Below are positions 55,851 to 64,000 of a DNA stretch of 64,000 bases, piece by piece. Under the pieces are notes generated by a model, which did no database searches, was not told the DNA's origin, and saw nothing but the letters and a program-made list of their open reading frames with translations. Both the position numbers and the translations under genes were made by a program. The stretch's first letter is position 1; each line of letters opens with the position of its first letter. This DNA is from Vandiemenella viatica (lineage: Eukaryota; Arthropoda; Insecta; Orthoptera; Morabidae), in the NCBI GenBank assembly GCA_031002005.1, contig JARYHS010009186.1, positions 184,662,437-184,726,436 of the forward strand, given 5' to 3'.

Positions 55851-58655
55851 GTTATGTTTGGAGAGATAAGGATGAATGAACTGGCAACGAATATCACCCT
55901 CTACTATTTTTCGCCCTTTGATTTATTTGCAAGACAAAAATCACACACACTAAACATACACACATTACAGTTAATCACACAAAACTGTAATACGCAAATA
56001 CACTTCAGTTACTGGGTAAGGCAAGGGGAAATAACCTGAGCTTCTAGTGCTCTGAAAATATTGAAGTATCACAGTTCCAATAGATTAATAACTGATTAAC
56101 CAAAAAAATATTTTCTAAAATTTTAAACAGTATGGCTCATCTTACCGATAGGGTAGTGAGAATCATATTTGAAACTGAATGAATCCAAAACATAAATAAC
56201 TATGGCATAGCTCAAAATTTAATAACAATTTCAAATGAATTTAATAACGGTATGTATATTTTATTTAAAGCAATTCACATGAAAGTAGAAACAAAAATCT
56301 ATATGATTGAGCGAACAATTAGTTCACGTACGAGTTGAACAGTCCTTTCTGAGAGTTGTTGAAGGTGAGAGTATTACCATAATTAAAGTGATGTCATTTT
56401 GCTGTATTCCGCTGGAGCATGTAAGCGGAAAATTGCTGCCTTCTCATTTTGGTAATCTTTTATGCGGAGAGCCTCTGTCTCCGACACAGTGATCTTAAAA
56501 TCTGCATAGGCCACCAGTCTACAGAACGGAAACATTATGGCTCGCAGCTTGACCAGACGAGTCGTTCTCATCGATGGAACTGAAGCGAAGTGTTGAAAAC
56601 GACTTCTCGGCCTTCCGAAAACTCTCAGCAACACGCGTGTGTGATTTTCGTTGCTCACATCACCTTCAAGTCGACGTGACTTCTCTGCTGCTATTGGCTG
56701 GGTCAAAAGACAAAATACATAAACATTAGTATTACGTATTCACATTACCGCCCCCTAATAGGCATTGTATCGCTTGAGCTTTCACACCCGCCTAATACTT
56801 GGAAATACTATAAAAGATTTTGTTATTTTCGCAGCCGTCGTGATGTCGTAAACAACTTGCCGAGATTTACGCTGCGTCCAAACACTCCTCCTCTCCCCAA
56901 AGCTTACGGTGTTCTTCAAGTGACTAGCCTCATGCTGAAACTGCTAGAGACTCCAGTGAAGACGACCATAGGCTTTTGTCGAAACGTCGGAAAAAAAGAA
57001 TGAGTGTTTGGAAGCTGTGTAAATACCGGAAGATTACCTAAAACAATTTGGAAATACTGTTCACGCTGTGGAACTTGATTTCTAGTAGGTTTCGAAAATT
57101 TCAAATGGACCTAGTAGAGGGCATACACGATGCCAGACTAATAATATACCTTAATATAGAAATTTATTTAATTAATTGTAATAAAAGTTGAGAATATCAA
57201 ATACTGATGGTATTTTCGAGAGCATCTTTAGCAGCAAGGAATAAAGAGGCCACAGAGAAGATGATGAATATTAATGAACACACATTACAAAAGACGGCTT
57301 AAGACTACGGCAACAGCTAGAGGGAAGCTGCAAAATTTGTTGTGAACTTAGATAGACTTAAGGTGAGTAAACCAGATTTTTATAGAAATAAATTACGGCT
57401 GCGGCCAAAGAACAAGTTAATCGTATGTTAAAGTTTCATTAATTTTTAAAAAAATTCATGAGACACGGCGAAACAAAATTATGTTTAAGTGTAAAGTGGA
57501 AATACACTTTTATTGTAATTGACAGTGCTCTTGGGATAAAAGAGCAAGAAGTAATACAAGGTAGAGTATACGATTTCTTTTAGATGATAAGGAGGAAAGA
57601 TCGACCTTATTTATCATTATATCTGGCTAACATTAATCTAGACTGAAAGATCGCACAGAATGTTTTCACCCTGAGAGGAAGCAAATACAGGAGACGGAAA
57701 AGGTAAAAGAATCGTAATTTAGAATTGTTTGAGACTCAGTCAACGGTGATAAACGATCAGTAATTAGGAACAAAAGAAGTGATACAGTCATAGTTCCGAG
57801 GAGATGGTTATACTGTAAAATACTAACCAATTATCAGGGGTTTACAATCGTAAGTTTAATGACAACAGTGCTGACTCGGCGAGAATCCTTTGGTCTATCT
57901 TGCTGACAAGTCCCACGGTCACTTTTCGGAACAGGAGCAAGGGAACATTACATTATATTAAATCGATTTGTAGATTCTGTTTGCTAGATACTTCTTATCC
58001 TTGGTCTTGTTGCAGGAAACACATATTGCAGATCAGTTAAATTTTGAATGCTTTCTGTAAATAAATAGAACGTTTGTTTGTCTGTACAAAAATATTTAAT
58101 GCACATTACACTTTTAAAGTGACATTCTACAGAACCATACAATTCGTTGTAATACATCTTTTTTAACCAGAAATCACAGACTCATTTTCAAATTAACGAC
58201 TCAGTGCTTGTTCCGAGGTCACTATACCTAATAGTGTGACGACTAACGTAATTTATTCTTAATTTGGAGTTATTTCACTATAATCCTGACCATACTATCT
58301 TGAGACTGAAAGGGCCTATTTATTCAAATGAAAATTATAGGCAATTAAAAGAAACGGTGGCCATAAAAAATAATCATTAAAGAAATCAAGAAAACTCTGC
58401 TAGAAATGAAATACAAACCATCCTACACCTCAGTGGTAGACTTCATAACAGTCCCATTACAAGCGTTGATTTATTAACTGCATAAACAAGAGAAACGCAA
58501 AACAATGAATCAATGTAAGACTGAGCATTATAGCTTGAAGCTAAGCTTACTAGTATGGACCGTGTACTTGGATAAGAATGAAACGGTTTGAGCTACAACA
58601 GCTTTCTCATCTCTTTGATTGCAATATCTCAACAGGGAAATTGTTTTGCCCTTTT
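55851..58655. other. Intergenic sequence without supported gene
   Basis: A 107-codon frame on the minus strand (56706-56383) and a GC-richer stretch at 56510-56700 with an attggctggg box show no recognisable domain. The phrase ttgtcgaaacgtcgg near 56977 is one I associate with retrotransposon ends, but no element could be delimited. Confidence 0.4.
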
Positions 58656-58660
58656 TTAAG

Positions 58661-58862
58661 CCTTATCGACGTCGTGGTCATTGGGAAAAGAATGGGGACA
58701 AGTAACAGGAAGGAATTCGGCAATGACCTTCTGAAGGAAGCATCCCGGCATTCGCCTTGAGTGATTTGGGGTAACCATAGATAACCCAAATATGAATGTC
58801 CGGACGAGGATTCGAACGACGTCCTCCCAAATGCGAGCTCAGAGCGTTAACAGTTTGCCTCT
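58661..58862 (-). mobile_element. tRNA-derived SINE, family A
   Basis: On the minus strand it has the head ctgttaacgctctgagctcg, the B-box region acgtcgttcgaatcctcgtc and the core gttatctatggttaccccaa. The body is ccttcagaaggtcattgccg and the tail ccacgacgtcgataagg. Confidence 0.8.
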
Positions 58863-59404
58863 TTAAAACTTGATGCTGAAACCGGTTTCTTGCTTCCTGT
58901 CGACTCATCTTCAACCAGACCAACGCAACCTAAGATTGTCTATTTCGAACAGTTAAGCTCATTTTTGTATTTACGTAAAAGATTAGAGTTCTATAATGTT
59001 TTAAAAATAAAAATTAAAGTACAAAATTTGAATGAAATTTTGTTTGTCAGATAAACGTGTTATAAACACGCGCGTTAGTATCGGTTTCATATGAAAGAAC
59101 CGAGAAGAACGCGACCACCACGTTGTCAATAGATCTTTACAACCTACACGGTAATACTGATACTATACGTAATATGTTATTAATCACAGAATTATAATGG
59201 AGTCAATGGTCTCCAAGCTGTTGACAATTATTAAAAAAAATAATGATTAATACTTCAAGATATTTAAAAATAATGGGTCGTAGGTCGTGACTCGAGAAGG
59301 TTTGAGTCTGCTAAATATATAATCTTATTCATTTTTAATCGGGTCCTTGATGTTTATTTATCTTACTTCTTTTTAATATTTAACTGCGAGAAGCCGGCTC
59401 TCTT
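58863..59404. other. AT-rich intergenic sequence
   Basis: Nothing recognisable. It ends at the left edge of a Harbinger element. Confidence 0.5.
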
Positions 59405-59589
59405 TAACGCCCGGTCAAACAGAGCGCAGACTGCCCGCGCGGCCAGAACGCGGCGGTCTGACGGCAGTCCGCCGAAGTTGTAGTGGACGAACAGAGCGCG
59501 GGCAGCTGAGGGGCGGACCAGTGTTGAAGCAATCGTGGACGAAGGAAGGGGTAGCTCATTTTTTTTTTGTGTCTGCCCTCTCCTTATTA

Positions 59590-59865
59590 AGTTTATCCGA
59601 CGAAGAAGAATTGCTTGCCGGCCTCGGTAGCGTGGGGCTAGAGTGTTAGCTTCGCGTGCCGAAGGTCGCCGGTTCGAGTCCGGCCGCGGGCATGGGTGTT
59701 TAATGTTGTGTCTGTGAATGTCATGTCCGTCCTGTGGTGAGTCTAATTACCTGGAAAAATTCATCAGGCTGGCTGTGTGGCCTAAGATGCCGAAAGCCAT
59801 TAAAAAAAAAAAAAAAAAAAAAGTAAAGAAGAATTGCTTCTTCTGCTCGCTTTAAATAGTTCAAG
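59590..59865 (+). pseudogene. Harbinger transposase N-terminal tip, interrupted by SINE
   Basis: When the SINE and one copy of its target duplication are ignored, the frame on either side is SLSDEEELLLLLALNS. This acidic-then-leucine start is common in HARBI1/ALP1-like transposases. Only this tip is present before the internal deletion that leads to the C-terminal part at 59897. Confidence 0.6.
59617..59825 (+). mobile_element. tRNA-derived SINE, family D, with 14-bp target duplication
   Basis: The copy starts gccggcctcggtagcgtggg (A box region), has a perfect B box (cggttcgagtccggccgcgg) and the body gcatgggtgtttaatgttgt and catcaggctggctgtgtggc. It ends ccgaaagccatt followed by a run of A. 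The 14-mer aagaagaattgctt lies directly before it (59603-59616) and again directly after it (59826-59839), so the insertion is complete and fairly recent. It landed inside the Harbinger transposase frame. Confidence 0.9.
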
Positions 59866-59896
59866 GCGATAAAGTCAGTTTATACTTCTTTTTAGG

Positions 59897-60198
59897 ATAC
59901 GACGTGTAGTAGAAAATACCTTTGGAAGTTTAGCTCAAACGTGGCGTTTTTTTTGCCTATAGAGTTGGATGTAGATAGCGCAGTCCAATCTGTCAAAGCT
60001 ACATGTTGCCTTCACAATTTCTTAAGAAGTTTCACAAAACAGTTCACTGAAATTGAACTACGAGGTGACACAATAATAACAAATCAACATGCCAATGCTT
60101 TCTCTACCTCAAGTCGATTGAGAGAAAGATCAACTGATGCTGCCTATGCGGTACGAAACCATTTTCTAAATTACTTCAGCAACGAAAATTCATTTTAA
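59897..60198 (+). pseudogene. Harbinger transposase C-terminal part
   Basis: It begins IRRVVENTFGSLAQTWRF and changes frame in an eight-T run near 59947-59954. It then continues LPIELDVDSAVQSVKATCCL, HNFLRSFTKQ and STDAAYAVRNHFLNYFSNE to a stop at 60196-60198. The order R-x-V-V-E-N-x-F-G, P-I-x-L, C-x-L-H-N-F-L and R-x-x-x-x-x-Y-F matches the C-terminus of HARBI1/ALP1-like proteins, and the E of V-E-N is the usual third catalytic acid. Most of the protein, including the first two catalytic residues, is deleted. Confidence 0.8.
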
Positions 60199-60279
60199 TT
60201 TTATGATAATTATACTAATATATCTATGGGTTATGGAAAATAAAAGATGCTGTATAAAATAAATAAATGCATACTTTCA

Positions 60280-60417
60280 TGTCTGGTTGAGCTTTTCAGC
60301 TATTTCATTCAACTTTTTTGCTTTCTTGTCATATTTTTGTACTCAGGAATGCCGAGATTCTTATAAAAATGAACATTCTCGAACGCACTGAATGAGACTC
60401 TCTGACTCGTCCACCAT
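60280..60417 (-). pseudogene. MADF-like accessory protein remnant
   Basis: On the minus strand an ATG at 60417 opens MVDESESLIQCVRECSF. A frame change is followed by FYKNLGIPEYKNMTRKQKS, then another change and KKLNEIAEKLNQT. The arrangement L-I-x-x-V-R...L-Y...Y-K-x-x...K-x-x-x-x-W-x-E-I-A-x-x-L is that of the MADF (Myb/SANT-like) domain. PIF/Harbinger elements often carry such a DNA-binding protein beside the transposase. Here it converges on the transposase and is broken by at least two frameshifts, with the end missing. Confidence 0.65.
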
Positions 60418-60710
60418 TGCCCGCCGCGGACTCTGTGGAATTCACAACCTGCCCGCCGCCCGCCGCGGACTGGGCTTCCACCGTGCGGTAGGCCGCGCTC
60501 TGTTGGACTAGGCTGATGCAATACTATGTACCACAGAGTCCGCGCGGACTGCCCGCGTGCATGGCATGGACTAAATTTCCTGGGTGCTTTTATCCCAGAG
60601 TTTGAGGAAGTTTTTACATGAAAAATGCATCTCCTTCCATTTTAATATGGTGTCCTCATCGGTGTTGTCATTGGCGGATTAGTCTTATCCTGGCGTGTCT
60701 TTGCGGGAGC

Positions 60711-63343
60711 TTATAACTCACGGAGCAGTTTGTCAGGCCATCTTAAGTTGTTGTTTAGATGGACTGTGTTACCCAGGTTGGCAATAAGAGGGTTGTCTGA
60801 TTCTCTGCATTTCTTGTAGAATTTCGCTGATTTCGTGTAGGTGGACTGTTGGAGTTTCCCGCGGCATTTTGTAAGCATATCTAATGGCTTGATTTTGTAT
60901 AGTTTGCAGTAGATTGAGGTGTGCGTCAGCAGCACTACCCCAAACTACTGCAGCATAATCTATTATTGGCCTTATTAATGCGATGTAGAGGCGAATCCCA
61001 AGATGCGATGGCAGTGATGATGAGGGGTTCAGAATGGGGTATAAAACTGTCATTCTACCCATAGCCTTGTTGCGGAGGTTCCTGACGTGTGTTTTCCACG
61101 TCAGTCTCCTGTCCATAGTGACGCCTAAGTATTTGGCAGTAGGAGTCCACTCGATGTTTTCTCCGAACAGGTTGAGGGGTTGCAGGTGAGGAATGGTCCT
61201 TCTGCTGACTATGAGAGCTTGGCTCTTTGTGGCATTGAATGCTAGTCGCCATTTGGTCGCCCAGTGTTCTATGTTGTTGCACGCCCGCTGAAGCTTGGTC
61301 CTCACATGCGTGGCCCTGATGCTTCTGGTGAAGACAGCAGTGTCGTCAGCATATTGGGCAGAATCGACTTGTTCTGTCCTCGGGAGGTCCGAGGTATAGA
61401 TGTTGTATAAGACAGGGCCCAGCACTGATCCCTGTGGCAAACCAGCTCTGATGGTCTTCACGGAGGAGACTGCGTCGTCTAGTATCACACGGAAGGTCCT
61501 ATCAGAGAGGTAGCTCTTGAGGAGTCTCATGTGTGTCATGGGTACTCCTTGTACCAACAGCTTGTATAGAAGGCCAGCGTGCCAGACTGAATCAAAGGCA
61601 CGTGACACATCAAAGAGCGCCGCACCAAAATACTCCCTTTTGTCCATGGCTCCCATGGCAGATTCCACCACTCTAAGAAGTTGTTGCGGTGCTGAGTGGT
61701 TCCTTCTAAAGCCAAATTGTTCGTCGGGCAGGATTTGTTCATTTTCCAATACTCTACGAAACCTTTTGAGGTAAAGTCTCTCAAAGATCTTGGAAATTGT
61801 GGGCAGTAGGCTAATAGGTCTGTAAGATCTGGGATACCTCTTGTCCTTGCCTGATTTAGGGACCGGCACTATCTCAGCGTGTTTCCAAACTTGTGGGAAT
61901 TGTCCTCTCGCCATGATATCGTTGAAGGCCACTGTGATGAAAGTTACAGCAGCAGGAGGCATGTGTCTCAGTATGGCACCCCCGATCCCATCGTGCCCAG
62001 CCGCTTTCTTAACATTGACGTGTGAGAGTGCTGTTAGCACTTCTTTCCGTGATTTCGTCTATTGCGTCGTCTGCCTGCTGTTCGGCTACTAGGAATCGCT
62101 GCAGTCGGTCTTCTACAAATTGTATATGTACAGCATCTTGGGGTGCTTCGATGGGCCGGAAGTTGGCTTCGAAAACATCTGCCAGTGCATCTGCTTTAGC
62201 CACAGGCTCGCAGACTACTTGATTCCCTATCATTAGAGGCGGAATCCTGTCCTTTCTGCGCATTAGCCCCTTGGTTGCCTTCCACGCAGAACCGTCTTCT
62301 GTATTGAGGGACGCAACCCTGGCGGACCATTCACGTATACGGTGTTGCTCGAGGACTGCTTTTATTTCTCGCCGCATCCTGTTTATAGTTCTTTTCGCTG
62401 CGGGGTCCCTGGTGACCTGCCACTCCCTTGTAGCTCTGTTCTTAAGAGTGATTGCCTCCTTGATGTCAGGTGGAAGTTGTTTAGAGCAGGCTGGCGGCTT
62501 TCTGGAAGCAGGTGTAGCTGCCTCAACAGCCTCGTTAATCCACGTGGCTAGGTTAGCCATGGCGACATCCGGTCCTGAAGTTGTCGGCGTCAGTGCCTCT
62601 TGGACACGTCTGGTAAGTTGTTCCTTGAACATGTCCCAGTCAGTGCGTCTCAGGTTGTGGTGTCGTCGCTCTCCACGTGCCAAGATGTCTGTGGCCAGGT
62701 AGAATATGACAGGGACATGGTCAGAAGACAACGCAGTTTTGGTTGTTACACCAATATTGTGGTGGAGTCCTTTTGTGATGGCTATGTCCAGCACATCTGG
62801 CAAGCCATGATTGAAGATGGTAGGTTCAGTTGGACCCCACACTGCTGCATCATGAGCTTCGCTTACGCGGAGGAGCCGACGTCCACTGGTGTTCGTAGCT
62901 CTGGAATTCCAAGCCGTGTGCTTGGCGTTGAAATCCCCTGCCATAAAGATGTTTCCTCGCAGCCGAAGGAGCGCAAGCTACATCATCCTCCGCTAAGAGT
63001 ACCCCTGGGAGGTCTGTAGATGGCAATGAGTACCAGTTTGCCACGAGAGGTCTCGATTAGCAACTCCCGTTGCTTCAATAGTTGCTAGCTCTGGTAGGAC
63101 TATCGGGTAGTGTATGATCGTGTTCCTTACGTAGACGGCTGTGCCACCCCCTGCAGTCAGGCGGTCATTCCTGTAGCATGAATAATTTGGTACAGCTTCC
63201 TTAATGCCAGGCTTTAGGTGGGTTTCATTGACTAAGCAGGCGTCAATGCCCTCCTCTCTTAGAAAGTCTCTAAATTCTCCCAACTGCCGCCACAGGCCGT
63301 TGGCATTCCACGAGCAGATTGAAATGTCTTCAATTCTGGCCAT
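60711..63343 (-). pseudogene. Jockey-like ORF2: endonuclease and reverse transcriptase, frameshifted
   Basis: ATG at 63343 opens MARIEDISICSWNANGL, and the endonuclease continues with LVNETHLKPG. Two frame changes (near 63065 and 62995) flank the piece RGKLVLIAIYRPPRGTL. The first frame resumes with GDFNAKHTAWNS and SSDHVPVIFY. A third change near 62035 leads into the reverse transcriptase: HAEIVPVPKSGKDKRYPRSY, ALFDVSRAFDSVWH, AGLPQGSVLGPVLYNIYTSD, AQYADDTAVF (YADD at 61353-61342) and AKYLGVTMDRRLTWKTH. A fourth change near 60850 gives the end NPLIANLGNTVHLNNNLRWP and the stop at 60711. The domain order and motifs are those of jockey-clade LINEs. The YADD active site is intact, but the protein cannot be made from this copy. 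Confidence 0.9.
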
Positions 63344-64000
63344 CGTGCAAGTTTGTTGTATCCTTGTGGACAGCCTCAAGCGCTGACTGAACTGCAGCAG
63401 AAATTTGCCGCGGAATGTCTTGGATCATAGTGATGACAGCTTGCAGTAATGATTGCACCATACTAAGCATTGAATCGTCATTCTGACTTTCTGTGTTCTG
63501 CGGGCTGGTTTTTAGATGCGCCCCTTGCTTGTTTGGTCCGGTGGTCGTTTTCCGCGCCAATCAGTTTTCCTCCTGTCATTTACAGGAGGTGCGTTCCCAG
63601 GCGGGAGGTTACATGAGTTGTTTGTATCATTCTGTGTGTGACTCCTGCAGGCTGATTGGTGGCTATTTCCGCATAGGTGACACTCGTTGAGTCCTTAGTA
63701 GCTTGGCTGGCATTTGATACTTTATCTTGATTCATCTTCTGCCTCTGTTGTTTCCTAATGGCAGCGAGGTACAAGGAGTTATTGGCTTTTTGCCTTTCCT
63801 CAAATCTACCGAAGGCAGAACATTTCCTGTAACTTGCTACGTGCTGCCCGCCACAGTTCACGCACTTAGGTGGAGTATCACCTTTCTTAATACCGCAGTC
63901 TTTTGAGGAGTGTTCCCCAGCACACTTCACACACTTGGCAGGCATTGAGCAGTGCCTGGCGACATGCCCTACTCCCTGACAATTAAAACATTGGGGAGGG
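63330..64000 (-). pseudogene. Jockey-like ORF1 (gag-like), 3' part, frameshifted
   Basis: At the right edge the frame reads three zinc knuckles in a row: CFNCQGVGHVARHC (CX2CX4HX4C), CVKCAGEHSSKDC (CX2CX3HX4C) and CVNCGGQHVASYRKC (CX2CX3HX6C). This trio with shortening and lengthening spacers is typical of jockey-clade gag-like proteins, which bind the element RNA. A basic region follows (SLYLAAIRKQQRQKMNQDKV). The frame breaks near 63580-63600 and resumes at about 63560, with SMLSMVQSLLQAVITMIQDI and the stop at 63332-63330. That stop overlaps the ORF2 start (ATG at 63343) by 14 bases, suggesting translation of ORF2 by reinitiation or a similar coupling. The N-terminal half is outside the window. 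Confidence 0.85.

Larger units (their letters stand above)
59405..60600 (+). mobile_element. PIF/Harbinger element relic with nested SINE
   Basis: The left end has cggtcaaacagagcgcagac followed by tgcccgcgcggcc. The right part holds the inverse, gccgcgctctgttggac (60490-60510), plus further ccgcgcggactgcccgcg at 60540-60560. TAA precedes the left end. Inside are two separated pieces of the transposase (59590-59616 with 59840-59865, and 59897-60198) and a MADF-like remnant on the opposite strand (60417-60280). A SINE is inserted at 59617. The exact right boundary is uncertain, because two TIR-like phrases occur there. Confidence 0.75.
60600..64000 (-). mobile_element. Jockey-like non-LTR retrotransposon, runs off the right edge
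   Basis: In minus-strand order the element has ORF1 with three CCHC knuckles, a short ORF1/ORF2 overlap, then ORF2 with an endonuclease and a reverse transcriptase, then about 110 bp of 3' untranslated sequence. No clear poly(A) marks the 3' end, so the lower limit is approximate. The 5' part of ORF1 lies beyond position 64000. Several frameshifts make it inactive, but all RT motifs can be read, so it is much younger than the relic at 19.6-20.6 kb. The G+C content is higher than in the flanking DNA. Confidence 0.9.

Noticed and set aside
56383..56706. 107-codon open frame on the minus strand
   Set aside because: No recognisable domain or promoter evidence beyond a single attggctg box. Treated as chance or unknown repeat.
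61517..63019. Several + strand open frames of 80 to 143 codons
   Set aside because: They lie antisense to the jockey-like ORF2 and are shadows of its coding sequence.
1..64000. CRISPR arrays, bacterial operons, prophage or organelle insertions
   Set aside because: No regularly spaced repeats, no prokaryotic-type gene clusters and no ribosome-binding-site-led frames. The window is ordinary animal nuclear DNA.

Overview
The window is AT-rich animal nuclear DNA from a large, repeat-laden genome. It is most likely an insect. Exons are small and widely spaced, splice sites are canonical GT-AG, and the repeats are typical arthropod types: jockey-like LINE, hAT, PIF/Harbinger, Tc1/mariner-type, Helitron and tRNA-derived SINEs. 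The SINE body (about 240 bp, promoter boxes followed by a 'ttttccatggtttcc' core) resembles, from memory, SINEs of Orthoptera and other Polyneoptera, so a polyneopteran is my guess at low confidence. There are no bacterial-type operons, CRISPR arrays or rRNA genes.

One host gene is clearly supported. Four + strand exons (7963-8145, 25037-25147, 32599-32910, 48303-48578), all in phase 0 and joined by introns of 16.9, 7.5 and 15.4 kb, encode the C-terminal 293 residues of an adhesion-type (class B2) GPCR, from TM3 to the stop codon. The extracellular region and TM1-2 must lie before position 1. By eye the second extracellular loop is closest to Flamingo/Celsr receptors, but the TM6-7 region and the short proline-rich tail are divergent. 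The exons are very GC-rich and the introns AT-rich.

Almost everything else that can be named is a mobile-element relic in the introns or 3' flank. Region by region: 0.2-1.7 kb, a broken DDE_3-type transposase; 2.5-2.9 and 21.7-22.0 kb, palindromic MITEs; 5.8-6.9 kb, a hAT element with a foldback element nested inside; 7.1-7.9 and 22.5-23.4 kb, two Helitrons that carry a SINE-like tRNA core; 16.5-16.9 kb, a decayed multicopy arthropod gene; 19.6-20.6 kb, a dead reverse transcriptase; 25.4-26.4 kb, a large inverted repeat with a tRNA-like core in each arm; 27.4-28.9 kb, a hAT element with a perfect target duplication; 33.0-33.6 kb, a Tc1/mariner-type deletion derivative; 40.3-41.3 and 59.4-60.6 kb, two PIF/Harbinger relics, the second with a MADF-like gene on the opposite strand and a SINE inserted with a 14-bp duplication; 60.6-64.0 kb, a nearly full jockey-like LINE on the minus strand, running off the right edge. 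About twenty tRNA-derived SINE copies of several families are scattered throughout.

Two GC-richer non-repeat islands (13.2 and 21.0-21.3 kb) and one TATA-type promoter-like segment (38.1 kb) are possible regulatory sequence. I saw no new multi-gene system. The most unusual items are the divergent receptor, the foldback element with a duplicated arm, the tRNA-bearing inverted repeat and the SINE-carrying Helitrons.
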